Position numbers and translations under genes: made by a program. The notes below the pieces were generated by a model. The model was given only the letters and a program-made list of their open reading frames with translations. It did not search any database and had not been told where the DNA came from. A DNA stretch of 64,000 nucleotides, taken from NCBI RefSeq assembly GCF_030272615.1, contig NC_081413.1, positions 187,516,669 through 187,580,668 on the forward strand, given 5' to 3'. Shown piece after piece: positions 1-11,323 of the stretch. Source of the DNA: Cryptomeria japonica. Lineage: Eukaryota; Streptophyta; Pinopsida; Cupressales; Cupressaceae. Positions within the stretch are counted from its first letter, which is position 1. Each line of letters begins with the position of its first letter.

Positions 1-209
1 CAATTAAATAAATAAAATATTTATTTAATTTAGGAAAAGGATAATTTAAATAAATAAATGTATTTATTTAAATGAGAAATAAGGCTAGAAGAGGATAAAT
101 GAATTAATTAAATAAATAAAAATTTATTTAATTAATAGAAGAATTAGGCTTAGATAATTAAATAAATAAAATATTTATTTAATTAGACATGACAATTTTG
201 AGTGTCTAC
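1..209 (-). mobile_element. Edge of a minus-strand LTR, body off window
   Basis: The stretch is almost pure A/T, with repeated self-complementary blocks that pair TTTATTTAATT with AATTAAATAAA. It ends at 209 in a CA-type LTR edge. Read on the minus strand, that edge begins TGTAGACACTCAAAATTG, close to the start of element A's 3' LTR at 32673 (TGCATACACCTAAAAATTG), which is also followed by AT-rich hairpin sequence. I infer that the window opens inside the 5' end of an LTR related to A but in the opposite orientation. No target-site duplication can be tested because the other end lies outside. Confidence 0.45.
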
Positions 210-1300
210 AGTACCATATTTATTTGACAAGAAAATTATGTTTGGGTGATAGGCACTTGGTCAAATTTTTTGCATTTATATTAGGTTCCTACGCTACTCC
301 AGGATTTCCACAATTGACTAGAGTGGTCGGGATGGTTCATGATATCTTTGTTTCTTTATTTTCTAATTGCGGATTGTTCGAATTAAGTTTTGGGGCATGT
401 ACTAATGGTGTCTACATGGGAAGTTCACTAAGCTATGAGATCCTATGCAAAAATAACATCATGGATAACTATGGCTTACTGACTACAACGTATACCTCAA
501 CCATTTGTATATGAACCAGAATGGAGTGGAACTTTCCTTGTCTATGATGTTTTCTTACAAGTGAAACACTCAACCTTGGATTTTGATACCTTGACCAAGA
601 TTGGTACTACTATGCTTGATGAGGAAATAAATCATTATGAATAAGCCATGGATCGCCATTACATCTCATCTGTTTATATTGCATTTCGTTGCATATCACT
701 CATACATCTGTTCATTCATACATTGTAAATATTTTGAATGCATGCATACGCAAGGAATAGGGTTGCAAAAGCTACATGTGAAGGACTATCACTAAAATCG
801 TGACTGAGTACAATGATACACACCCCATTCATGTCAATAGTTAAATCTATTTTGATCCTCTTCCACAAGAATGAGTCCTAGGTCCTCCATACCTTCTATC
901 TAAAATTGACTTCCCCACCTCACCCTCCCCATCTCGATCATCAGCATCACATACCCTACATCGTGTCCCATCAAACCAATCAAGTCACGTTCATCACTAT
1001 CTATCTCTAAAAGGAGGGGTTATGTAACCTATGTTATCTAGGTCATCCTATAAGCAAAGCAAGTTACTATGTCTACATAGGTACATCAACTCATGCACAC
1101 CTACACTACAACATGCATTTACTTCAATTGCCTAGTCTCAATAGGTATGCTAAGTCCAACAAATGCCAAAAACAACATAAAACACAAACACTATCAATTT
1201 ATCAACCAATCAAACACAATCAAAACAAACAATTACATCAATTGTCTAAGTCTCAATGAGTATTTTGCTTCAGATATCGTAACTTCATCGGGCAATTACA
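210..1300. other. Unassigned stretch with a polypurine-like tract
   Basis: No intact gene is visible. A protein-like but broken plus-strand frame ends at 644 (separate entry). From about 650 to 1300 I see no coding signal. A purine run at 1011-1018 (AGGAGGGG), followed by TTATGTAACC, resembles a polypurine tract next to an LTR start. The following DNA, however, joins at about 1301 to a region that matches A's LTR only in part. The stretch may therefore be the 3' end of another retroelement fused to A, or the DNA that A entered. Confidence 0.3.
384..644 (+). pseudogene. Broken protein-like reading frame, family unknown
   Basis: In one plus-strand frame, codons 492-641 give a stop-free 50-residue tail with ordinary amino-acid composition, beginning IPQPFVYEPEWSGTFLVYDV and ending at a TAA at 642-644. 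Upstream in the same frame the text stays protein-like but carries two stop codons. A 96-residue frame overlaps in another register (224-514) and is probably a shadow. I do not recognise the family. It could be a retroelement ORF remnant or a relic of a captured gene. Confidence 0.25.
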
Positions 1301-2416
1301 TAAGCAATTATTTAATTAATCCTCCTTCCTAATTTAATTGAATTTGTTAGCAATTTGATTAAATCCCTTTCATCTACTAATTAATAATTATAAGGATTTA
1401 TTTAATAGGTTCATTTTAATAACCCCTTTGATTAATTAATCCAAATTAATTAATCCTCCCCCCATTTAACTCATTCCTTCTAATCCCCTAATTAATTAAA
1501 ATAGATCAATTTATGAGTTGTTGAAAGTTAATTAGCCTTTTCCTATTATTTGAATTTTTAAATTCAAATGACCCACATGCCTCCTAACTTGTAACCACCT
1601 AACCTAACCATCCCTTAACCTAACCCATTTAACCTAACCTTGGGTTTAACTAACCCTATCCTATCTTACACATCCTAACCTCCTATGGTGTGGATATTCT
1701 CCCCTTGAGACACATGGCACTTAGGCCACATGTCTTCTCCCTTGGACACTTTCCCTCTTATGAGCAAGGCTCCTTGACACTTGTCACCACAGAGATGACA
1801 AATGTCCCTCCCTCCAACTTCTTCTCCAACCTCCTCCAATTTCACCCTTGATATCTTCAGACTCAATATTGACCATTGATTCCTGCCACCTACCCCTGGC
1901 CTTGGAAATCCTATAAATATCCCCCATTTTGGAGCATAAAGGATCCCATCTCATATCAATTTAGGCATTATTTCTATAGGAATATCCATTCTAGCATATC
2001 ATTTAAGCATTGTTATTATAGGCAACTGCATCTTAGATCTAGTTTAATTTGGTCGTTTTCTATCATAATTGTTCAATCATATAGCTTAATCAATCTCTTT
2101 TCAAGCTTAATTGCATCATCATCATAGCTTAATCATGCATATAATTATCTTAATTAGACTCTTGGATCAATCCATCATAATCAATCTCATCTAGCTATAT
2201 ATCATATCATTTCAAATCCTCTATCTAGGTGTAGTCAAGTCACTGGGATTGCTTATCCAGATCTAAGAGAAAATCCATACTCACATCTCTTAGGAGGCGA
2301 TAGGTCGCTTTTTCATGGTTTATCTTTCATTTTCTTTTAATTCGCTAACCATGTTTGTAATGATCTATTGAGTGTTTGTGTTGTAGCTGCAAGTACCCTA
2401 CTTCACACACACAACA
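1301..2416 (+). repeat. 5' LTR of element A (left edge incomplete)
   Basis: Homology with the 3' LTR of A (32710-33360 plus 41360-41802) starts at about 1301 and runs to the CA end at 2416, with scattered substitutions. A TATA-like CTATAAATAT lies at about 1910-1919 and recurs in the 3' copy at 33297, so it is a plausible promoter. The first 37 or so bases of the 3' LTR, from its TG at 32673, have no counterpart here; different DNA lies upstream. The 5' LTR has therefore lost or exchanged its start. Confidence 0.75.
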
Positions 2417-2419
2417 TTT

Positions 2420-2437
2420 TGGCGCCCACCGTGGGGC
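2420..2437 (+). promoter_or_regulatory. Primer-binding site of element A
   Basis: TGGCGCCCACCGTGGGGC lies three bases after the LTR end at 2416. This sequence class is common next to the 5' LTR of plant Tat/Ogre gypsy elements and primes minus-strand synthesis from a tRNA 3' end, often quoted as tRNA-Arg. I cannot confirm the tRNA here. Confidence 0.7.
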
Positions 2438-3573
2438 TCAAAATATAATTTCTTGGCCTCTCTCATCATCAAATTTTCAATCTCATGGGTTCCTGGTCAG
2501 GCTTGTTCCAGAATCTCGTACGAATACCCTTTTAGTGTTGTACAAGTTTCTTTGTGGACTCATACGAGTATGTGAGAATACTCGTACGAGTTTCTGCTTC
2601 TATGTTTTCAAAATAGATTAAATTTAGGGGTTTTATGCTTCAATTTGGCTATTACTAATGCTAACCCTAATCTATTTATGAGTATCTAGCAACCTAACTA
2701 GTTTTTGTAGGATGATTGTCGAAGATTACACTTGCTAAAGCTTCGTTTCATCAAAAAAACATGACTACTAACGCATCTATTTTGCAAGTTGCCTAAGGAG
2801 AAATCAACCAAACTTTGTGTCTTCTTTAAGTTTTCTAGGCACACTTATTTTTCTAATGGTAAATGAACATCTTATTTTCTATGTGTGAGAAGTTGTCGAA
2901 AAGGTAGGAGAGTATGCTCTTGTCCATATGGACAATCAGAAATCCAGACCCTTGAAGCACTTTTATGTTTGAGATTTGATTACCTTTAGCGGGCTTGTCA
3001 TAGTGGGAAAAAGTAATCACCCTGTGAGAATGACCCAAGTGAGTACAACTAGACCTAAGCTTTCTGACTCACTCTAAAAAATAGGCCTCTTAGGATTAAA
3101 GTCTCAGAGGATGCGATTATTTAAGTTTTCTCTTTTGAGATCTCACATATCGTACATTTAGTAGGGCCTCGTGGTCTCTATCACACTTGTGTGACTACTT
3201 CTTGTTTCAGAACCTTGTTGGGCTATAGGCCTCAATCATGTCTGCGCGACTACAAGGGGTAATTTCAAATGGAAACCCTTACTACGAACCCTAAGATAGA
3301 AGCTACCTGATTCACCTCTGAAAGTGGGATAATCTTTGTGCAAGAGAGATAGTAACTCTCACAAGAAACTTTCTATATCATGTCCACATTAGTGTTTGGA
3401 TTTGGATAATACGACATTGAGAATCCATTGCATGAGACTCAACAGTCGTATTCTAATTAGCTATTGGGTGTGTACCTAAGTTTGCAAGCAAAGGTTTTCT
3501 CTCTCAGCCAACTTCCCTAGGATTTAGCATGTTGTGCTTGAGATCATTTATCATATCACATATTTGTTGTGTC
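2438..3573 (+). other. Leader region of element A, first part
   Basis: No long frame is present. It holds copies of a short motif, TCGTACGA or TCATACGAG, at about 2515-2523, 2560-2568 and 2581-2590. The same motif recurs in A's leader after the insertions (11004, 11068, 20011, 20097). If this DNA once encoded Gag it has decayed beyond recognition; more likely it is a long untranslated leader. C interrupts it at 3573. Confidence 0.45.
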
Positions 3574-5050
3574 TGTTGGCATTATGTGAACTGGTATGAG
3601 GTCATAATGACATTGTATGTTTTCATTGATGTCAATATGCTGAAGAGGTGAGAACCGACATATGTGAGAACTGGTATAACACTGTGAACCGACATTTGTT
3701 CCAAAGTGAAGCGGTGTGTTTGTTCAAGGTGAACTGGCATATGGTTATGGGAACCAGCACATGGAAGCATTGTATGACTACCAATTGGTAGTCTCAACTT
3801 CAGGGTTTCTGGTTGAAGTGCTTCAAGCCTGTGTGGCTCAACCGGTGACTTTGTATGATGAGTTAGCATGTAACAAAGAACAGATCATGTTGCCATGTAA
3901 GCCTTGTGCATGTGAAGGATCTTGCATGAAGGAGATTGTTCCTATCTAGCTCGGGAATGTGTGAAGTCTATAAATGGTGATAACGTGTGATGGGTTATCA
4001 GTCGCTATGAAATCAGTGGAAAATGGATGATGGAGATTGGATCAAGACTGTTGCATTTAATGTAGTGTGCTAAACAGTCAGGATTGAACTATTTGAATTC
4101 CTTAACCTAACAAGTTTTAGGGTTTAGGGTTTATGCTACCGACCTATCTATTTTCCTATAAGGTCAATGTTGTGATTCTTTCTGAGGTTGTTGGCAAAAG
4201 TTTTGTGTGTGTATCCAAGAGAAGTGATACGTGATTCTTGCCAAACCAGAGGAGAGAAGTGATACCTACAGAGTGTAAGTGCAGAAGGTGAGGATGAGCT
4301 TAAGCGGATCTGTATTGGCATTGAGTGTTGTTACCAAATCATTGTAATACCTATTGATCTCTAACCACTTCAACAGTTGAGAAATCCCTTAACAGGGTAG
4401 CTTTAACCGGCTTGCTGAAAATCCTTTAAAAAGGGTGACTCAAAACCATTGGCTTCTTGAAATCCTCTAACAAGGTAATCTTTAAAAGGGTTTAACCCTT
4501 AACTGGGTATTCTAGCCATCCCTTAACCGGGTGATCCCTAACAAGATCGGTTCCTAATAGAACCTATTGTATCAATCTTTAATCAGACAAGGCTCCTAAC
4601 AGAGCAGACTTCTAAAAGAGTTCAAAAACAAGCTTGTGGGTATTCACACCCATCGTGCTTTTTCCCAGTTGGGTTTCCACGTGAAAAATATGCGTGTCAT
4701 GTGTGATGTCTTCTTCATGTGATGCTTTGTTGTTTTCTGTCAAGCGGTGAATCATGTTGATCTAGTTGCTTATATGTATATCTTTGATGGTAGATTACTT
4801 GTTCATGCATAAGGGTGAAATAGAAATGAAGTGTTAGGGTATATGAGAAGATAGGTGTCAACTGGTTTATGCTTGTCTCAGTTATTTTGAGTTCTGCCAA
4901 TTGTACTCTGTTTTAGGACCGGTGTTACTGTTTGTCTGTCAATGCACAGTGTTTGCTGACAAACTGGTTTAAGAGTGTGTTTTTGCCTGTACTGATTCAC
5001 CCCCCCTCTTAGTACTGGTTTGGTACTATCCATTCATCATTGAGTTATCA
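3574..5050 (+). repeat. 5' LTR of element C
   Basis: Begins TGTTGGCATT and ends GAGTTATCA. Part of it (about 4380-4625) is an array of short imperfect inverted repeats of the type CCCTTAACAGGG. It is followed by a module at 4637-4684 with a GGGTATTCACACCC hairpin and the TTTTTCCCAGTTGGGTTTCC text also found in LTRs of D, E and F. A C-run and CTCTTAGTA close to the 3' end are likewise shared. Confidence 0.9.
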
Positions 5051-5065
5051 ATTATTATCATAGCG
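5051..5065 (+). promoter_or_regulatory. Degenerate primer-binding site of element C
   Basis: ATTATTATCATAGCG directly follows the LTR. It resembles TTGGTATCAGAGC, the site complementary to plant initiator tRNA-Met that is intact in D (12437-12449). Several positions have changed. Confidence 0.6.
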
Positions 5066-5121
5066 TCCTTCAGGTACTCTGTGTTATAAGCTTAACTGCT
5101 TGAGGTAAAGATCCCAGTCTA

Positions 5122-6611
5122 ATGATGAAGAGGGAAGGTCCAAAGTTTAACAAAGAAAATTTTAGTATATGGAAAGACAGAATGAAGATATACATCAGAA
5201 GCATGGGTGGTCAACACTAGAGCTATGTTGAGAATGCCTATGTTACCCCTACCGGTACTCTCACCGATGACCAAAAGAGAGAGATGTAGGAGAATGGGCA
5301 AGTCATGGAAGCCCTAATTAGTAGTTTATCTGACGTTGAGTTTATTGATGTCCAAGATAAGGTAAATCCCAAAGAGGTATGGGATACTCTTGAAAATATC
5401 TATGGCAGTGATGAGCATGTAAAATAGGCTAAGGAAGAAAGCCTTAGAGGGAAGTTTGAAGACATGCAGATGGTTAAAGGTGAGACCATTCAACAGTATG
5501 GAATAAGAATCAAAACCATTGTTGGAGATATCAAGAGTGCAGGTGGTAAAATAGAAGATTCCACTATGGTAAGCAAAGTCCAAAGATCCCTATTGCTAGT
5601 CTATGCAATAAGGGTTGTTGCTATTCAGAAGCTGAGATCAATAGATAAGACTAAGGTATCCCTAGACTCCATCATTGCAAAGTTGATAGCCTATGAGCTA
5701 AATAGTTTTGATGGCTATGCTCAAAAGACTAAATCAGCTTTTAAAGCTTCTGTGGTACCATCCAGAAAAGGAAAAGAAGCTAGCACTAGTGGTGAACCAA
5801 GACAGAGCAGAGAAATGGATGACGAGGAGATTCTGATGGCATTTGAAGCTCTCTATGCCAGGAAACTTCCTAAAGGAACCAGCAAATACAGAGGTAAGCT
5901 ATCTTTGAAATGCTTTTCTTGTAACCAGATAGGACATATTGTTGTAAACTGTCTTAATGGTGACAATAAGGACAAACTAGAAAGGTTCAAGAAATTCAAA
6001 GGAGGAAACCAGAGAAACTATTTCGTGGCAGTTGATGAAGGTGTCACAGATGAGGAATCAGAGGATGAAGAAAATGAAGATATTGTGTTTGTTGTTGTCA
6101 AGGAAGATGTGTCAAACAAGAAGGCTCTTGTCTCCCGATTTGATAAATCCAATGAGTGGATCATTTTTAGTGGTTGTTCTCACCATATGACTGGTGACTG
6201 GAGCAAGTTTCTATCCTTGGAAGAGTATGATGGTGGTGTGGCTCGCTTTGGCAATGATGCACCATGTATGGTCAAAGGCAGAGGGTCCATCTCTCTGAAT
6301 AGAAAGAGTAGTGCTGACAATGTGTACTAAGTTGATGGTCTTAGACACAATCTCCTAAGTGTTGCCCAGCTGAATAATAGTGGCCTCACTCTGGAATTCA
6401 AGAATGGAGTTTGCAAAATCAAAGGAAAGAATGGTGAATTGGTGGCCACAAGCATGCAGACCAAAGGTAACCTATTTCAGCTAAATGCAAATATAAGTAC
6501 ATGTCTTATGGCTAAATTTGATGATAGCTGGATATGGTATAGGAGACTCTGCCATGTAAACTTTGATAACATTATGAAGGCTAGTAAGATCAAGGCAGTT
6601 AGAGGGTTGCA
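5122..6611 (+). pseudogene. gag: Copia gag and protease of element C, broken
   Basis: The frame starts at ATG 5122 (a second ATG at 5125). The N-terminal half is Copia Gag, typical of the UBN2 class, which forms the virus-like particle. A CCHC zinc knuckle follows at about 5920-5960 (CFSCNQIGHIVVNC) and binds RNA. The protease block at about 6160-6200 reads EWIIFSGCSHHMTGD; in working Copia elements it is DSG, so the catalytic Asp is now Phe. In-frame stops are TAG at 5218, 5287 and 5425 and TAA at 6328 (a Tyr codon in relatives). The frame then runs on into the integrase zinc-finger region (HVNFDN near 6560) until a frameshift at about 6610. Without repair of these breaks no Gag-Pol could be made. 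Confidence 0.88.
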
Positions 6612-9158
6612 GTGCTAAGAAAATCGGATAACACCTTGTGTCGAGAGTGTCAATTGGGGAAAACATCTTCCTCAACCTTTAAAATTAAATCTTTCACTGC
6701 TAACAATTTGCTTGATCTTGTGCATACTGATTTGTGTGGTTCTATGAAAACTAGGAGTGTGCAGGGTGATAGGTACTTCATGATTCTCACTGATGACTGC
6801 TCAAGAATGACGTGGGTCATATTCTTGAAAGATAAGTCTGAAGCTTTTGTAAAGTTCAAAGCCTTCAGAGCATTAGTGGAGAAGGAAAGCGGTAAAAGGA
6901 TCAAGTGCCTGAGAACTGATCAAGGAGGGGAATTCACTTCTGGTGAATTCAACAAGTATTGTGAAGAACATGGCATCAAGAGACAACTGTCTGCCCCCTG
7001 GACTCCACAGCAAAATGGCCTAGCAGAGAGGAATAACCAGACTATGGTTGAAGCAACTAGAACCATGTTGATTTAAGGAAAGGTAGCTCACACCTTTTGG
7101 AGAGAAGTGGTGAGCACTGCAGTCTACACAATGAACCGGGTACTCATCAAGAAAGGTAAGGATAAAACTCCTTATGAGTATTGGACTGGTAAGACACCTA
7201 TGGTTAGCTACTTTAGAGTGTTTGGTAGCAAATGTTATATCAAGAGGAGTGAACACTAGAGCAAATTTGATGTGAAATGTGATGAGGGAAAGTGTTTCAA
7301 CAATAGGACTCAGAGAATTATGGAAAGCATCAATATAAGAGTTGATGAAACCTCTGAGAAAATTGAGGAAACCAGTAGTGAGCAAGCGGTAAATGAACCA
7401 GTTGTAACCTTCTGGGAACCAGTTGTCAGTCAACCAAGTACTAGTAACAGTGTTCCTACACCGGTAGATGTAGATTTTGATACTGATGGAGATGAGGATG
7501 AAGAAGAAAAGCAAGAGGAATCCATCAAGACCATTCCTCGGTATGTCAAGCTGAATCATGATCCTAAGCAGATCATAGGAGATAAGGATGCAGGAATCCT
7601 TACAAGAAGAAAGGTCGGAGAAAACTCATGTATGATCTCTGAATTTGAGCCTAAATCATTCAAAGAGGCCCATAAAGATGAAGACTGGATCAAGGTAATG
7701 GAAGAGGAACTTGACCAGATAGAGAAAAATGGTACATGGTCTTTGGTACCCAGACCAGAGCATAAAAATGTCATTGGTACCAAATGGGTTTTCAGAAATA
7801 AGCTGAATGAGGATGGCATAGTGATTAGAAACAAAGCTAGATTGGTGTGCAAAGGATATGCTCAAGAAGAAGGAGAAGACTATGGAGAAACCTTTGCTCC
7901 TATAACCAGATTGGAAGGAGCCCATATGCTTATTGCATATGCAGCTTTTAAAGGTTTCAAAGTATACCAAATGGATGTAAAATCTGCATTCCTAAATGGT
8001 GTACTTGAAGAGGAGGTGTATATTGAGCAACCAGATGGGTTTGCCCTATCTGAAGATAGTGACATGGTATGTAGGCTACATAAAGCCTTATATGGTCTAA
8101 AGTAGGCACCTAGAGCATGGTATGAACATCTGCATTCCCATCTTGTGAAGATTGGATTTGAGAGAACAAGTGAAGATAGCAATATCTACTTGTAGTCTAA
8201 AGGAGATCAGATCCTGATCTATGAGGTATTTGTTGATGACATTATCTTTGGTGGAGATGACAAGATGAGTCATGAGTTTGAAATGTCACTCATAGGGGAG
8301 ATTAAATTCTTCATTGGATTGTAGATCCAGTAGATGAAAGATGGAATCTTTATCACTTAGTCCAAGTATGTCAAAGATGTGTTGAAGACCTTTGGCATGG
8401 AAGATAGAAAACCGGTTGGTACTCCGATGGTGACTAGTTGTAAACTATCCAAAGAAGATGACTCGGCATTGGTTGATGAGAAGGAATACCGATCAATGAT
8501 TGGTAAGTTGCATTATGTAGTGCATAGCAAACCGGATATTGCACATGCAATTGGCATTATTGCAAGATTCTAGAAAAGCCCAAGAGAATCCCACTTGGTT
8601 GCAGTCAAGCGGATTCTTAGGTATCTGAAGGGAACTGTTGACTATGGATTGTGGTATCCATATAGCAAGGATTTCAACTTGAAAGTATACACAGATGCTG
8701 ATTGGGCAGGCATTATAGATGACCGAAAAAGCACAACGGGTGGTGCATTCTTTCTCGGTGGTAGACTGGTCTCATGGATGAGTAAGAAGCAGAGTTGTAT
8801 CTCTCAATCTATATCAGAAGCAGAGTATGTTGCAGTTTTCATGAACTGCACTCAGACAATTTGGATGAAGCATGTATTAAATGGCTTCAAAGTTCTTGTA
8901 CCTGAACTAGTAAGTATATTTTGTGACAATACTAGTGCAATTAAAATCTCCAAGAATCTGGTTTTACATTCTAGAACCAAGCACTTTGAGCTTAAGTATC
9001 ATTTCTTGAGGGAAAAGTTTCAGAACAAAGAGATTGCGCTGGAACATGTTTCCAGTCAGGAGCAGTTAGCAGACATATTCACCAAGCTTCTCCAAAAGGC
9101 TACATTTATGCACTTAAGAGGTGAATTAGGGGTGTTGCCCCTTCAGGAGGTAAACTAA
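6612..9158 (+). pseudogene. pol: Copia integrase, reverse transcriptase and RNase H of element C
   Basis: One frame runs from 6612 to TAA 9156 with eight internal stops: TAA 7074, then TAG 7257, 8103, 8193, 8322, 8331, 8358 and 8571. Integrase keeps its D,D-35-E residues (HTDLCG, RTDQGGEF, NGLAERNN). Reverse transcriptase is clear from [24 protein letters not shown], and FVDD at about 8230 (YVDD in most relatives). RNase H follows from about 8680 (TDADWAG, SEAEYVA, CDNTSAI), and the C-terminal ADIFTK text ends the frame. Two in-frame gaps appear against element E: after CDEGK at about 7290 and after SHEF at about 8280, the latter between GAGTTT repeats. TAG 8103 falls at the Gln of the conserved YGLKQAPRAW block. 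Confidence 0.92.
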
Positions 9159-9403
9159 AGGTATATGCTCCACATCAGTCAGGTATTGCATAGTCAAATT
9201 TTTCTTCAGGATTGATATGTTGAAGGATACTACTACTCAGGGGGAGCAACATAATGGAACAAGGAAGCTTGTGCCTCCACTTTGGTATTGTTGTCAAAGG
9301 GGGAGAAGATGTGAAGCAGAGGAGATATCTATAGAAATTGGGGGAGAAGATGTGAAGTGGAGAGATATCTATGTATATTGCCATCAATGCCAAAGGGGGA
9401 GAT
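9159..9403 (+). promoter_or_regulatory. 3' untranslated region and polypurine tract of element C
   Basis: Between the pol stop and the 3' LTR are several purine-rich blocks (about 9238-9245, 9297-9310, 9341-9350). The final tract, CAAAGGGGGAGA at 9391-9402, abuts the LTR start and should prime plus-strand synthesis. The 38 bases 9376-9413 across this junction are identical to 17767-17804 of element D. The open frame over 9217-9429 runs into the LTR and is not a gene. Confidence 0.75.
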
Positions 9404-10884
9404 TGTTGGCATTATGTGAACCGGTATGAGATCATAATGACATTGTATGTTGTTATTGATGTCAATATGCTGAAGAGGTGAGAACCAGCATATGTGAGAA
9501 CCGGTATAACACTGTGAATCGGCATTTGTGCCAAAGTGAAGTGGTGTGTTTGTTCAAGGTGAACTGGCATATGGTTATGGGAACCGGCACATGGAAGTGT
9601 TGTATGACTAGCAGTTGGTAGTCTCAACTTCAAGGTTTCCGGTTGAAGTGCTTTAAACCTATGTGGCTCAACCGGTGACTTTGTGTGATGAGTTAGCATG
9701 GTAACAAAGAATAGATTGTGTTTCCACGTAAGCCTTGTGCGCGTGAAGGATCTTGCATGAAGGAGATTGTTCCTATCTACCTCAGGAATGTGTGAAGTCT
9801 GCAAACGATAACAACATGTGATGGGTTATCAGCCGCTATGAAATCAGTAGAAAATGGATGATGGAGATTGGATCAAGACTATTGCATTTAATGCAGTGTT
9901 CTCAACGGTCATGATTGAACCATTTGAATTCCTTAACCTAACAGGTTTTAAGGTTTAGAGTTTATGCTACCGACCTATCTATTTTCCTATAAGGTCAATG
10001 TTGCGATTGTTTATGAGGTTGTTGGCAAAAGTTGTGTGTGTGTATCCAAGTGAAGTGATACATGATTCTTGCTAGACTAGAGGAGAGAAGTGATACCTAC
10101 AGAGTGTAAGTGCAGAAGGTATAGAGGAGCTTAAGTGGATCTGCATTGGCATTGAGTGTTGTTACCAGATCATTGTAATACCTATTGATCTCTAACCACT
10201 TCAATAGTTGAGAAATCCCTTAACAGGGTAGCTTTAACCGGCTTGCTGAAAATCCTTTAACAGGGTGACTCAAAATCATTGAGTTCTTGAAATCCTCTAA
10301 CAAGGTAACCTTTAACAGGGTTTAACCCTTAACTGGGTATTCTAGCCATCCCTTAACCGGGTGATCCCTAATAGGATCGGTTCCTAACAGAACCTATTGT
10401 ATCAGTCTTTAACTAGACAAGGCTCCTAACAGAGCGGACTTCTAAAGAGTTCAAAAGCAAGCTTGTGGGTATTCATCCCCACCATGGTTTTTCCCAGTTG
10501 GGTTTCCAAGTGAAAAATATGTGTGTCATGTATGATGTCTTCTTCATGTGATGCTTTGTTGTTTTCTATCAAGCGGTGAATCATGTTGATCTAGTTGTTT
10601 ATATGTATATCTTTGATGGTAGATTACTTGTTCATGCATAAGGGTGAAATGGAAATGAAGTGTTAGGGTATTTGAGAAGATAGGTGTCAACTAGTTTATG
10701 CTTGTCTCAGTTATTTTGAGTTCTACCGGTTGTACTCTGTTTTAGGATCGGTGTTACTGTTTGTCTGTCACTACACAGTGTTTGCTGACAAACCGGTTTA
10801 AGAGTGTGTTTTTGCCTGTACTGAATCACCCCCCCCCCCCTCTCAGTACTGGTTTGGTACTATCCGTTCCTCATTGAGTTATCA
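9404..10884 (+). repeat. 3' LTR of element C
   Basis: Matches 3574-5050 along its length, with visible point differences and a longer C-run at about 10828-10840. It begins TGTTGG and ends ATCA, and is followed by TTGTC, the near-match of the left target site. It contains the same inverted-repeat array (about 10208-10450). Confidence 0.9.
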
Positions 10885-11084
10885 TTGTCGTCATCCCTGA
10901 AACAGACTATCAGACATCTAAAAACTGAAAATAGAATCAAAACATCAAACTTCATTGATAAAAAATATGTCCAAATAATTTGTTTTTCTCTGTTTTATGT
11001 TCAGTCATACGAGCTTTCTAGTTTGTTGTACAAAAAATCTAGTTTATCATTTGCTCCTATGGGAATTGTCGTACGAGTCATATT
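10885..11084 (+). other. Leader of element A, second part
   Basis: A 200-base island of A between C and F. It carries two more TACGAG motifs (about 11004-11013 and 11068-11077). No protein feature is seen; the 90-residue frame beginning at 10885 crosses into F and is not a gene. Confidence 0.5.
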
Positions 11085-11323
11085 TGTTAGGATAACCAAT
11101 GAACAACTGAGAGGGGGCGGCGGGGTGAATCAGTTTTTAACAGATTATATCATTTAATCCACTTAATAACCTTAAACCAGATTAAGTACCGGTAAGCAAT
11201 AAAACTTAACAATAAAATAGATAATCAACACAATGTAACCATACCACATAATACCATGATTTTTACGTGGAAAACCCAAAAAAGGGAAAAACCACAGTGG
11301 GAAGCCTACCCATAGTCAAATGA

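Larger units (their letters stand above)
3574..10884 (+). mobile_element. Element C: full-length Ty1/Copia retrotransposon
   Basis: C has a complete Copia layout: LTR, degenerate iMet-type primer site, gag, protease, integrase, reverse transcriptase, RNase H, polypurine tract, LTR. The LTRs (1477 and 1481 bp) both begin TGTTGGCATT and end ATCA. The flanking five bases are GTGTC (3569-3573) and TTGTC (10885-10889), a target-site duplication with one mismatch. Integrase precedes reverse transcriptase, the order that defines Copia. The coding region carries 12 in-frame stops and one frameshift, so it is dead. It lies inside the leader of A. Confidence 0.92.

Noticed and set aside
1-209. Possible CRISPR-like or satellite array from the repeated AT blocks
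   Set aside because: The units are short A/T palindromes of uneven spacing ending in an LTR terminus; no uniform repeat and spacer structure.
7020-8182. Minus-strand frames opposite C integrase and RT
   Set aside because: The plus strand has unmistakable Copia domains; the minus frames are shadows.
10885-11157. Plus-strand 90-residue frame
   Set aside because: It crosses from A's leader into solo LTR F, with no recognisable protein.
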